Shown: positions 55,697 through 63,773 of the stretch, one piece after another
How positions within the stretch are numbered: the stretch's first letter is position 1
How the letters are laid out: the number at the start of each line of letters is the position of its first letter
Translations under genes and position numbers: made by a program
Source of the DNA: Acidobacteriota bacterium
GTDB lineage: Bacteria; Acidobacteriota; Vicinamibacteria; Vicinamibacterales; UBA2999
Direction: 5' to 3'
Length of the DNA: 64,000 nucleotides
NCBI GenBank assembly: GCA_018000455.1
Contig: JAGNJW010000007.1
Coordinates: 119,061 to 183,060, forward strand
The notes under the pieces: model-generated
Told to the model about the DNA's origin: nothing
The model's database searches: none
What the model saw: only the letters and a program-made list of their open reading frames with translations

Positions 55697-56260
55697 GTGA
55701 CACGTCCTCGACCGCATTTCCCAGCCAACACCGTCCTTCACGTCTTGAACCGCGGCAATGAGCGGCGCAGGCTGTTCACGGACGCTACGGACTATCGAAG
55801 GTTCGTTCAGCTCCTGGCACATACTCAGCGGCGCGTGCCCATGCGGCTGCTCGCCTATGCGCTGATGCCGAATCACTGGCATCTCGTGGCCTGGCCATCC
55901 TCGGCGCGTGAGCTGTCGCATTTCATGCAACGGCTCTGCTGGAGACACGCGGCAGATGTTCGCACGCGCACCGACACGGTTGGCAACGGCCATGTGTACC
56001 AAGGCAGGTATCGCGCTTTCCTGATCAGAAGCCAGGTTCACTACTTCCGCGTCATGCGCTATGTCGAGGCCAACCCGCTGCGCGCCGGATTGGTGAGCCG
56101 CGCCGAAGACTGGCAGTGGTCCAGCCTGCATGAGCGGCTTCACGAGTGGCGTCTGATTTGCGCGGGCCCGGAACACCTGCCTGCCCTCGAGCAGTGGCTG
56201 GAAGAAGTCAACCGCCCCATGACGCCCGAAGAGGTCGCACAAGCACGCTGGCGTCGCTAG
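55697..56260 (+). CDS. REP-associated tyrosine transposase (RAYT, TnpA_REP / Y1-HUH)
   Basis: The 187-residue protein belongs to the Y1_Tnp/HUH single-strand transposases. The HUH motif is His60-Trp61-His62 in LMPNHWHLV; the nucleophile is likely Tyr122 in RYVEANPLRAG, and the NRGNERRRLF start is typical of RAYTs. RAYTs cut and rejoin REP hairpins. Here closely related REP palindromes sit immediately on both sides (55598-55651 and 56270-56315), the classic REP-RAYT arrangement. GTG 55697 is the start closest to family length; the frame is open upstream. Confidence 0.9.
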   Translation: MTRPRPHFPANTVLHVLNRGNERRRLFTDATDYRRFVQLLAHTQRRVPMRLLAYALMPNHWHLVAWPSSARELSHFMQRLCWRHAADVRTRTDTVGNGHVYQGRYRAFLIRSQVHYFRVMRYVEANPLRAGLVSRAEDWQWSSLHERLHEWRLICAGPEHLPALEQWLEEVNRPMTPEEVAQARWRR

Positions 56261-56269
56261 TCGGCCCCG

Positions 56270-56315
56270 GCCCCGAATGGCACGAATACTGCGCAGCATT
56301 CGTGCCATTCGGGGC
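56270..56315. repeat. REP-like palindrome, copy 3 (3' flank of transposase)
   Basis: The 18-base arms GCCCCGAATGGCACGAAT and their exact complement enclose a centre with CTGCGCAG. The element lies nine bases after the transposase stop and ends seven bases before the -10 element of the DinB gene, so it may also shape that promoter. Confidence 0.9.
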
Positions 56316-56322
56316 AGGGCGT

Positions 56323-56328
56323 TACAAT
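56323..56328 (+). promoter_or_regulatory. start-proximal -10 element TACAAT
   Basis: TACAAT ends six bases before ATG 56335 of the DinB gene. A -35 would fall inside the REP palindrome (around 56300-56305). Confidence 0.5.
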
Positions 56329-56334
56329 CACGGG

Positions 56335-56892
56335 ATGACTTACTACTCAGGCAAGGATCTGGCTGGTGCGTTCCGCACCGTCCGCCAGAACACGATTCAG
56401 ACCGCGCAAGACATTCCCGATGACAAGTACGGCTTCGCCGCCGCCGACGGCTGCATGACGGTCGGCGCGATGTTGGCCCATCTGGCGGCCAGCACCAACT
56501 TCCATCAGCAGCTGCACGGCGTCGACAAGAAGTCGCACGTATCGATCGAGGACTTCGGCGCTTACATGGGCGCGGCGCAGAAGATCCAGGCGTCTCTCAC
56601 GACCAAGGCCGACATCATCGACGCGCTCATGACCCGTGGTCAGGAGTTCGCCAGCTGGCTGGAGACGCTCACCGACGCCCAGCTCGGCGAGCAGGTCACC
56701 TTCCCGGCGGGACTGCAGCCGCCCAGCAAGAGCCGCTTCGAGATGCTGCTCGGCGCCAAGGAGCACGAGATGCACCATCGCGGTCAGCTGATGGTCATCC
56801 AGCGGCTGCTCGGCGTCACGCCGCACCTCACGCGCAAGCGGCAGGAACAGATGGCCGCCCGCGCGGCGGCCGCGTCCGCACCCGCGCAATAG
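56335..56892 (+). CDS. DinB family protein
   Basis: The 185-residue helical protein matches DinB/YfiT-type four-helix proteins: GAMLAHLAASTNFHQQLHG near residue 45 and AKEHEMHHRGQLMVIQRL near residue 142, whose histidines can bind a metal. Members include thiol-dependent transferases and proteins of unknown role. The tail is alanine-rich. A REP palindrome lies directly upstream and a TACAAT hexamer six bases before the ATG supports the start. Confidence 0.85.
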   Translation: MTYYSGKDLAGAFRTVRQNTIQTAQDIPDDKYGFAAADGCMTVGAMLAHLAASTNFHQQLHGVDKKSHVSIEDFGAYMGAAQKIQASLTTKADIIDALMTRGQEFASWLETLTDAQLGEQVTFPAGLQPPSKSRFEMLLGAKEHEMHHRGQLMVIQRLLGVTPHLTRKRQEQMAARAAAASAPAQ

Positions 56893-56925
56893 CGCCACCA
56901 CTACGCGACCGCAACAACGCCACCG

Positions 56926-57240
56926 CTACGACCGCGGCACGGACACGAAGGACGCCGCGCCCGAGACGAACACGAGCAGGCCCACGCTCAGCCACGTCGC
57001 CAGCAGCGACGACGGCCGCTCGAGCGCGATCCAGATCGCACAGACCGCCACAACGAGCATCAGCGGCACGACTACGAGCGTCGTGAGCCGCGAGTGCGCG
57101 TTGTGGTAGGCCGTGGAACCCGTGACGCCGACCGCGCCCACGAGCGGATAGTGCACGGCCTGGATGAACCAGATGAGTCCGGTCATCGCCCACGTCGCGG
57201 CAGCGTGCACCAGGAGCACCACACCGAACAGAGCGGTCAC
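56926..57240 (-). CDS. small membrane protein, possibly truncated
   Basis: The 104-residue protein has three or four membrane helices. The stretch ATWAMTGLIWFIQAVHYPLVGAVG and the YHNAHSRLTTLVVVPLML region resemble an uncharacterised family whose members are about 150 residues. Here the frame ends after FVSVPRS, about 40 residues early, so the C-terminal helix may be lost. The start is a GTG at 57240. It lies between the DinB gene (convergent) and the third ADOP permease. Confidence 0.55.
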   Translation of the reverse strand: MTALFGVVLLVHAAATWAMTGLIWFIQAVHYPLVGAVGVTGSTAYHNAHSRLTTLVVVPLMLVVAVCAIWIALERPSSLLATWLSVGLLVFVSGAASFVSVPRS

Positions 57241-57332
57241 GCCGGTTGGACGTCGCGCCGCCGCCGTCTAGCCCAGGCACAGCGCCGCAGACGCAGCTCA
57301 CCCGCGCGGGGCGGATCGCGTCCTGGGTCACG

Positions 57333-60005
57333 CTACACGTCGGCGAGCGCGGCGGCCGGAGACACCCTCGACGCCCGATAGCTCGGCACGACCAACGCCA
57401 CCAGCGTGACCCCCGTCAGCAGCGCGGCCGAGACGAGCCACACGCGCAGATCCGTCGGCTCGACGCCGTACAGGGCGGCCGTCATGGCCCGTCCTACCAT
57501 CCACGCCGCGGCCAGTCCCAGCGCGCCGCCGGCCGCCAGCAACACGAGCCCCTGGCGAAGGAAGACGGCGCCCACCTGCGCCGGCCGGGCGCCGAGCGCC
57601 ATGCGGACACCGATCTCGCGGCGGCGCTCCGCCACGGTGAAGCTCACGAGGCCGTACAGCCCGAGCGCCGTCAGCAGCAGGGCCACGCCCGAGAACCACG
57701 CCGCCAGCAACGCCGGTGAGCGGCGCGTGACGAGGTGCTGGTCGAGACGCGCTTGCATTGGCCGCGCGTCGTCCATCGCCAGATCGGGGTCCACCTGGCG
57801 CACCAGCGGTGTGAGGCGGCCGGCAAGCTGGGTCGCCGGGAGGTGCCCTCGCGCCACCACGAACACCTGCCGGTCGGCGTTGAACCGGTACGGGAAGTAG
57901 ATGGCACCCGGCGCGTCGTCCTCCACCAGGCCGGCCTGCTTCACCGCCCCCACGACGCCCACCACCGTGCACGGCGTGTCGCTCGGCGCGGGTATGGAGC
58001 CCAGATACACCTGCTGTCCAAGGGCACTCTCGCCCGGCCAATAGCGGCGAGCGTAGTCGTCGTCCACCACGCACGCCGGTGAAGGACGACGTGAGTCGTC
58101 GGAAGTGAGCACCCGCCCTTCGCGCAGCGGAATGGCGAGCGCCGCGAAGTAGTCGCCGGTGACGCCGTAAGCGTAGTGCCCGCGTGGCGACGTATTGGGC
58201 GCCGGCTGGTAGCCCACCACCGTGGTCGCGCTCTTGATCGTCTGGCCGCTGAGCGGCACGTTCGTGCCAAGGCCCACGGCCGTGACGCCAGGCTCGGCGG
58301 CGACGGCCTCGAGCAAGCGGTCGGCGGCGCCGAGCATCGCGTCGCCGGTCGGATACGCCGCAGCCGTCAGCGTGATCCGCCCGGCGGCCGCGCCCTCGGG
58401 CGAGAATCCCGGATCGAGCGCCAGCGTGCGGGCCAGGCTCGTGCTCAAGAGGCCAGCCGCGGCCAGCAGCACGAAGGCCAGGGCCGTCTGGGTCACCGCA
58501 AAGCCGCTGCGCAGGCGGTGCGCCGCGCGCCCACCGGTGCCGCCGCGGCCCTCGAACCGGGCGGCGATGCGGGCGTGGCTGCGCAGGTGGAACCACGCGA
58601 TCGGCGCGCCCAGCAGCACGCCCAGCGCCGCCGCCCCCAGCAGCGCGACGAGCGCCAGGCGGGCGTCGAAGGCGACGTGTGCGGCCATCGGCAGCCGGTC
58701 GGCGCCGAGCGCGGCGAGCCCGCGAATGCCGGCTGCGCCCACCGCGAGGCCCAACAGCCCGCCCGCCACGGTGACGATCGAGGTTTCGATCAGCACCTGG
58801 CTGACGATGCGGGCGCGGCTCACGCCCAGGGCGTGCCGCACGGCCATCTCGGGCAGCCGGCCACTGGCACGGACCAGGCACACGCTTGTGAGGTTCACCA
58901 CGCCGATGACGAGCAACAGCAGCGCACCGGCCTGCAGCAGCAGCAACAGCGGGCGCACTTGCGCCACGTGGTGCGCACGCAGCGGCACCACCAGCGAGCG
59001 GAAGCCGGCCTCGACCATCAGGGCCGCCTGCGGGTTGTCCTGCTCCATCGCGGCGTTGTGGGCGTCGATCTGCGCCTGTGCATCGGCCAGCGAAGCCCCA
59101 GGCGCGAGACGGCCGATCATGCGCGTGGTGCTGCCGGAATGGCGCTGCTGCGGCGTGCGCTGCTCGGGCGCGGTGACGAGCGGCATGTACAGGCGCGATT
59201 CGGACGACAGCAACGCAAACGACTCGGGCAGCACCGCCGCAATCGGGCGCGGCACGCCGTCCACGCGCAACATCCGTCCCAGCGCGGCCGGGTCCGCGGC
59301 AAGCTGTTGCCGCCAGTAGCCGGAGGTGACGACCACCGGGCCGCCGGGCGCGGCCGCTTCGGCGGGCGCCGTGCCCAGCGCCATCGACACGCCGAGGGTG
59401 TCGAAGAAGTCGGCCGACACGTAGCTGACCGGCTCGCGCTCGGCGGCGCCCGTCTCGCCCACGATGGCTGACCGCTCGCGGTAGATCGACAGTTGCTCGA
59501 ATGCCGCCACACGCGCGCGCCGTTCGTAGTAGTTGGTGATGGAACTGCCGTCGTCGAGGACGTTGGCGCGAGGATAGGTGTTGTAGATCTCGACGAGACG
59601 CTCGGCCGCCGGAAACGGCAGCGCGCGCAGCAGCACGGCGTCCACCACCGCGAAGATCGCCAGGTTGGCGCCCACGCAGATGGCCAGCGTGGCGATGGCC
59701 GCGGCGGCAAAGCCACGCGACTTCGCCAGCCCGCGCAGCGCGTAGCGGACGTCCTGACCCATGGCATCGACCAGGCGCAGCCCGAGCGACGCGCGGCAGT
59801 CCTGGCGGATGGTATCGACGCTGCCAAGCTCCAGCCGCGCCTGGCGGCGAGCCTCCGCGGCGGGCATGCCGCCACCTTCGAGGTCCGCGGCACGCGCATC
59901 GAGATGGCCTGCGAGTTCGTCGGCCATCTCCCGTTCGAGCCGCCCGCGCCGACCGAGAGAGGTCGCCAGGGACCGGAGCCGCGCCCACAAGGTGGTGATG
60001 GCCAT
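57333..60005 (-). CDS. ADOP-type ABC transporter permease with N-terminal prefix domain
   Basis: The 890-residue protein is the third ADOP copy. It differs from the other two by an N-terminal soluble prefix (about residues 1-75, REMADELAGHLDARAADLEG), found in many ADOPs. The ADOP body follows: FAVVDAVLLRALPF, a periplasmic domain, LLLVIGVVNLTSVCLVRASG, then the second half with RRREIGVRMALGARP and the ending YRASRVSPAAALADV. ATG 60005 overlaps the stop of the PadR gene (ATGA), so this copy is under direct PadR coupling. Substrate unknown. Confidence 0.88.
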   Translation of the reverse strand: MAITTLWARLRSLATSLGRRGRLEREMADELAGHLDARAADLEGGGMPAAEARRQARLELGSVDTIRQDCRASLGLRLVDAMGQDVRYALRGLAKSRGFAAAAIATLAICVGANLAIFAVVDAVLLRALPFPAAERLVEIYNTYPRANVLDDGSSITNYYERRARVAAFEQLSIYRERSAIVGETGAAEREPVSYVSADFFDTLGVSMALGTAPAEAAAPGGPVVVTSGYWRQQLAADPAALGRMLRVDGVPRPIAAVLPESFALLSSESRLYMPLVTAPEQRTPQQRHSGSTTRMIGRLAPGASLADAQAQIDAHNAAMEQDNPQAALMVEAGFRSLVVPLRAHHVAQVRPLLLLLQAGALLLLVIGVVNLTSVCLVRASGRLPEMAVRHALGVSRARIVSQVLIETSIVTVAGGLLGLAVGAAGIRGLAALGADRLPMAAHVAFDARLALVALLGAAALGVLLGAPIAWFHLRSHARIAARFEGRGGTGGRAAHRLRSGFAVTQTALAFVLLAAAGLLSTSLARTLALDPGFSPEGAAAGRITLTAAAYPTGDAMLGAADRLLEAVAAEPGVTAVGLGTNVPLSGQTIKSATTVVGYQPAPNTSPRGHYAYGVTGDYFAALAIPLREGRVLTSDDSRRPSPACVVDDDYARRYWPGESALGQQVYLGSIPAPSDTPCTVVGVVGAVKQAGLVEDDAPGAIYFPYRFNADRQVFVVARGHLPATQLAGRLTPLVRQVDPDLAMDDARPMQARLDQHLVTRRSPALLAAWFSGVALLLTALGLYGLVSFTVAERRREIGVRMALGARPAQVGAVFLRQGLVLLAAGGALGLAAAWMVGRAMTAALYGVEPTDLRVWLVSAALLTGVTLVALVVPSYRASRVSPAAALADV

Positions 60006-60352
60006 CACGACACCTCGTCCGAGGTCGCCTTCAGGGCCAGGGCGATGGCCGTGGCCAGACGGTTCCAGCCCGCCGTCTCTTCCTTGAGCCGCCTGCGGCC
60101 GGCCGCGGTAATCGTGTAGAACTTCGCCCGGCGGCCGTTGTCGCTCTGCCCCCACTCGGCGGCAATCAGACCCTGGTGCTCGAGCCGGTAGAGAGCCGGA
60201 TAGAGCGAGCCCTGCGGCAGATCGATGGCGTTGCCCGAGATCTGCTTGATCCGCAGCAACACGCCGTAGCCGTGGAACGGCTTGAGCGCGACGGCCTTCA
60301 GGATCAGCATGTCGACGGTGCCGGGCAGGACGTCGGCCGGTTTGTTGCCCAT
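60005..60352 (-). CDS. PadR family transcriptional regulator
   Basis: The 115-residue protein matches the PadR-type winged helix: VLPGTVDMLILKAVALKPFHGYGVLLRIKQI, then LPQGSLYPALYRLEHQGLIAAEWG and NGRRAKFYTITAAGRRRL. It probably represses this operon, as in the known PadR-ADOP pairs of acidobacteria. ATG 60352 is preceded by a GAGGAGC ribosome-binding site. Its stop overlaps the ADOP ATG (ATGA). Confidence 0.92.
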   Translation of the reverse strand: MGNKPADVLPGTVDMLILKAVALKPFHGYGVLLRIKQISGNAIDLPQGSLYPALYRLEHQGLIAAEWGQSDNGRRAKFYTITAAGRRRLKEETAGWNRLATAIALALKATSDEVS

Positions 60353-60493
60353 CTGGGGTGCTCCTCGTGGTCGGCGGCGAATCGACGCCGTCTCTCCTAG
60401 TCTGACAAGGAGACGGACGGACGGCACAGGAAGTTGCACCCATGTTGGCAGGCCGTGAGCAGGAAACGCTCGCACCGAGGGCCGCGCCTTGGA

Positions 60494-60499
60494 TAGGAT
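60494..60499 (+). promoter_or_regulatory. start-proximal -10 element TAGGAT
   Basis: TAGGAT ends seven bases before ATG 60507 of the metallo-beta-lactamase gene and favours this start over the upstream TTG at 60489. Confidence 0.5.
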
Positions 60500-60506
60500 C
60501 GGACGA

Positions 60507-61472
60507 ATGTCCTCACGTGTCGCCGCCGTCCTTGCCCTGACCGCACTCCTCCTCGTCTCGCCGGCGTCGCTTGCCGTGCGGGCTCAAACCCCTGCGCCGG
60601 CCGCCCCGGCCGCGCTCGTCCCCGATCCGCCGTCCACCTGCTCGAGCTGCGCCGAGTGGAATGCGCCGCGCCAAGCCTTCAAGATCTACGGCAACACTTA
60701 CTTCGTCGGTCCGGCGGGCGTCTCGGCGCTCCTCATCACCTCCGATCGAGGCCACATCCTGGTCGACACGGGCCTGCCGCAAAGCGCCGCCCTCATCGAC
60801 GCCGGTATCCGCGCGCTCGGCTTCAAGACGACCGACGTCAAGCTCATCTTGACCTCGCACGGCCACTACGACCACGTGGGCGGTGTGCGTGCGTTGCAAC
60901 GCTACACGCGCGCGGAGGTCGTGGGCAGCCCGCAGACGGCACGAGCGCTCGCCATCGGCGGTCCGACGCCCGACGATCCCCAGGCGCCGCCGCAACCACC
61001 GCCCGGGGTGGACTACTTCCCCGCCGTTGAGAACGTGCGCGGGGTGAAGGACGGCGAGGTCGTGAAGGTCGGCGCACTCGCCGTGACCGCCCATCACGTG
61101 CCCGGCCACACGCCCGGCGCCACGACCTGGACGTGGCAGTCGTGCGAGGGCACGAAGTGCCTGAACATGGTCTACGCCGACAGCATCTCGACGGTCTCGA
61201 ACGAGGGCTTCCGCTTCACCGGCGACGGCAAGCGTCCCAGCCTCGTCCCGAGCTTCCGCGCCAGCATCAACAAGTTCGCGGCGCTGCCGTGCGACATCAT
61301 GGTCTCGACCCACCCGGTCGCTTCGAACATGGACGAGAAGCTGAAGGGGCGCGCAGCGATGAAGCCCGGCGATCCGGATCCGTTCATCGAGCCCGGTGCC
61401 TGCAAGGCGCTGGCAGCTACGTCCATGAAGGCCCTCGAAGACCGGGTGAAGGCCGAGAACGCCAAGAAGTAA
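60507..61472 (+). CDS. subclass B3-like metallo-beta-lactamase, exported
   Basis: The 321-residue protein has a signal peptide (about 1-27, SLAVRAQ). The metallo-beta-lactamase fold shows the zinc motif SHGHYDHVGG with His118, His120, Asp122 and His123, then His201 in VPGHTPGATTW and His269 in VSTHPVAS. This set, with the GHTPG(A/G)TTW loop and a Ser-Thr-His-Pro turn, matches subclass B3 enzymes, whose members hydrolyse beta-lactams in the periplasm; some homologues have other hydrolase roles. Length fits B3. It is divergent from the PadR-ADOP operon. A hairpin follows the stop. Confidence 0.88.
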   Translation: MSSRVAAVLALTALLLVSPASLAVRAQTPAPAAPAALVPDPPSTCSSCAEWNAPRQAFKIYGNTYFVGPAGVSALLITSDRGHILVDTGLPQSAALIDAGIRALGFKTTDVKLILTSHGHYDHVGGVRALQRYTRAEVVGSPQTARALAIGGPTPDDPQAPPQPPPGVDYFPAVENVRGVKDGEVVKVGALAVTAHHVPGHTPGATTWTWQSCEGTKCLNMVYADSISTVSNEGFRFTGDGKRPSLVPSFRASINKFAALPCDIMVSTHPVASNMDEKLKGRAAMKPGDPDPFIEPGACKALAATSMKALEDRVKAENAKK

Positions 61473-61484
61473 CGGCGTGACATG

Positions 61485-61515
61485 AAACGGGCCCGCCGCC
61501 TCGGCAGGCCCGTTT
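61485..61515. terminator. intrinsic-type hairpin between convergent genes
   Basis: AAACGGGCC (61485-61493) pairs with GGCCCGTTT (61507-61515); a C/A mismatch and an inner GCC/GGC pairing complete the stem around a short loop. It lies 13 bases after the metallo-beta-lactamase stop and before the convergent gene at 61569. The T-run is short, and it may act in both directions. Confidence 0.6.
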
Positions 61516-61568
61516 GTCGCATTACACCCGGCGCGATCGTGCCGGGCGTCGTGGTCGACGAGATCGCG

Positions 61569-63773
61569 TCACACGATCTCGAGTGCGAAGGCCACCGTGT
61601 CGCGCAGGCCGCCCTGGTGCAGGAAGCCGGCGCCGTTGGTGGTCTTGAGCGACATGGTGAGGTTCACCGCGAAGCTGCACTTGACGTGCGTGCCGAGCAG
61701 CGTCGCAAACGACACGCCGGTCGAGAGCGCCGCCGCGGCCGGCGGCATGCCGGCGTTGGCCGCCGCGTCCGCCACCGGCAGGTTGCCGTTCGAGATGGCC
61801 GGCGGATTGTGCACCGGCCCCTCGAGCCCGCGGTAGGCCGTGAGCGCGTAGCGGTGCAGGAACATCTCTTCGGGGTGATACGCACGGTGCCGCACGTGCA
61901 GCAACGCCGTGCCCGGCCCCGACAGGAAGAGGCACGTGCCCACGGGGATGGGACTGCCGGCCACCTGCACGCCTTCGATGTCGCCCGTGCCGGCGCGGTT
62001 GTCCCACCACAGCATGTGGGTGAGGCCCGAGAACGGCACCGTCGGGAACGAGTCGATGCCGCCAGACTGCTCCCACAGGTGATAGAGGAACGGCGCATCA
62101 GTACCGGGCCCCGCAGCGCCGGTAGGACGCAGCCGCTGCCCGGCCGCGTTGAACACTTCCACCGTGAGCACGTGCCGGCCGTTGCCGAACTCGGTCGAGT
62201 CGATCTGGCCGTGGAACTGGTTGGCCAGCCACTCCTCGTTCGACGGCAGGTCTAGGTCGTAGGGAATCGTCCACAGATCCGTCTCGCCGCTCGCCACTGG
62301 CCCGGCCGCCAGCGGCACGGCGATCACCTGGATGCCGCCGCCAGCGAAGCGGAACTTGCGCCACTGCGTGGAGGGCGGACTGATGCGTCGCGGCGTGCCC
62401 ACGGGATTGCCGGCACCATCGGCAGCGGACACGGTGAGGCGGTAGTACTTGGCACCGGCGCCGCGCAGCGGCTCGCTGAAGCGGTAGAGCAGATTCAGCG
62501 TGCCGCCCAGATTGCAGTTCCGCAGCACGCCCTTGGCCGCGGCGAGCGTCGATGCGGGGAACAGCAGGCCGCTGTTGAAGTCGGGACCGCTCACACGATC
62601 CCACCCGGCCGGTGCGGGCGACTCGAGATTGTGGCTCTCGGTCGTGCCGATGAGCTCGAGGAATACCGCCGCGCCGGGCACGGGGGGCGTGTCGCCGCCG
62701 CGGCAGGTGATGGCTCGACGATCGTAGGTGGTGAGCGTGGGCGTTTCGCCGAGGCCGAACCACTGCCCGGCCGCGCGTCCATCGTAGATGGTCACGGTGA
62801 CGCCGTTGATGAGCTGCTTGACCACGTAGGCGACCTGGTCGAAGCAGTTGAAGGGCGGGATGAACGGGAAGCTCCGCCAGCACACCTGGAACTCGCCGTC
62901 GGGCTGCAGGAAGCCCGAGCCCACCAGGTGCGGCGTGCCGCAGTGGAAGAGGCGGCGGAAGTAGGGACGTGCCTCGATGTAGGCCGCCTGGTCCAGCGGT
63001 GAGAGGGTGCGCAGCGCCACCAGATCGCGCCGGGCGTTGAGCGTCAGTTCGTCGGGCACGCCGCCGCGCAGGAACGGCGCCGGATCGGGACCGGGCCGCG
63101 GGCCGAAGGGATCGGGGCCGATCGGATCGGGCCCGATCGGTCCCGGATCGGGATCCGGAATCGGAAACGGAATCCGCTCGAGCTCGCGGATGATCTCGTC
63201 GATCCGCGGATCGAAGACCACGATCGGCCGCCAACAGCAGCGCCGCAGGTAGACCTCGACCACGCCTTCGCAGACCGCGTAGCAGCGCCGCGGGAACAGC
63301 AGCTCGGTGCCGAGGCCCGGTGCGAGTGCCAGGTCGGCCGTGCGGCCGGCCACGGTCTCGGCGGCAGCAGCGCGAATAGCGGCCCGCGCGGGCAGGTTCG
63401 GCGCCAGGAGGTCGCTCACGAGGAACGGCCAGCGGCAGGCGCGGACCTTGCCGCTCACGCAGCGCCTGAGCGGCCAGAGCCGCTCCCAGCGGCCGCGCGC
63501 CAGTTCGATGGTGGCCGTGCCGCGCAGCATCTCGGCCACGTGCCGGGCACGCAGCAGCACGACGTTGTCGCGCGACAGCGCCTCCACCTTCTCGTCGGCG
63601 GAGGCAATCGCCACGTAGGCGGCCTCCTTCAGAGCGTCTTCTTTCAGATCGACGCTGCCCTTGTCGTCGACCTTCAGGGTCGCCAGCGGCTTCAGGGCCG
63701 CGTCGGTGATGTGGATGACGAGCGCGGGCGCTTTCTCGTCGGGCGCGCGGTCGACCAGAACGATTCGTGCCAT
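61569..63773 (-). CDS. large conserved-looking hypothetical protein with proline/glycine repeat
   Basis: I do not recognise this 734-residue protein. It starts MARIVLVDRAPDEKAPALVI, with no signal peptide. Residues about 165-190 contain a cysteine-rich segment (FPRRCYAVCEGVVEVYLRRCCW). A short linker of about 210-240 repeats PDP/GPDP units (GPIGPDPIGPDPFGP). The C-terminal half is beta-rich and contains FHCGTPHLVGSGFLQPDGEF, STEFGNGRHVLTVEVFNAAGQR and DNRAGTGDIEGVQVAGSPIPV. The mixture suggests a modular structural or binding protein. A GGGGAGAG ribosome-binding site precedes ATG 63773. It may be the last gene of a larger operon outside the window. Confidence 0.65.
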   Translation of the reverse strand: MARIVLVDRAPDEKAPALVIHITDAALKPLATLKVDDKGSVDLKEDALKEAAYVAIASADEKVEALSRDNVVLLRARHVAEMLRGTATIELARGRWERLWPLRRCVSGKVRACRWPFLVSDLLAPNLPARAAIRAAAAETVAGRTADLALAPGLGTELLFPRRCYAVCEGVVEVYLRRCCWRPIVVFDPRIDEIIRELERIPFPIPDPDPGPIGPDPIGPDPFGPRPGPDPAPFLRGGVPDELTLNARRDLVALRTLSPLDQAAYIEARPYFRRLFHCGTPHLVGSGFLQPDGEFQVCWRSFPFIPPFNCFDQVAYVVKQLINGVTVTIYDGRAAGQWFGLGETPTLTTYDRRAITCRGGDTPPVPGAAVFLELIGTTESHNLESPAPAGWDRVSGPDFNSGLLFPASTLAAAKGVLRNCNLGGTLNLLYRFSEPLRGAGAKYYRLTVSAADGAGNPVGTPRRISPPSTQWRKFRFAGGGIQVIAVPLAAGPVASGETDLWTIPYDLDLPSNEEWLANQFHGQIDSTEFGNGRHVLTVEVFNAAGQRLRPTGAAGPGTDAPFLYHLWEQSGGIDSFPTVPFSGLTHMLWWDNRAGTGDIEGVQVAGSPIPVGTCLFLSGPGTALLHVRHRAYHPEEMFLHRYALTAYRGLEGPVHNPPAISNGNLPVADAAANAGMPPAAAALSTGVSFATLLGTHVKCSFAVNLTMSLKTTNGAGFLHQGGLRDTVAFALEIV

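Noticed and set aside
57333..60443. One long fused frame joining the PadR region and the ADOP permease
   Set aside because: The upstream part of this frame is a shadow of the PadR gene; PadR and ADOP are separate genes overlapping by ATGA.
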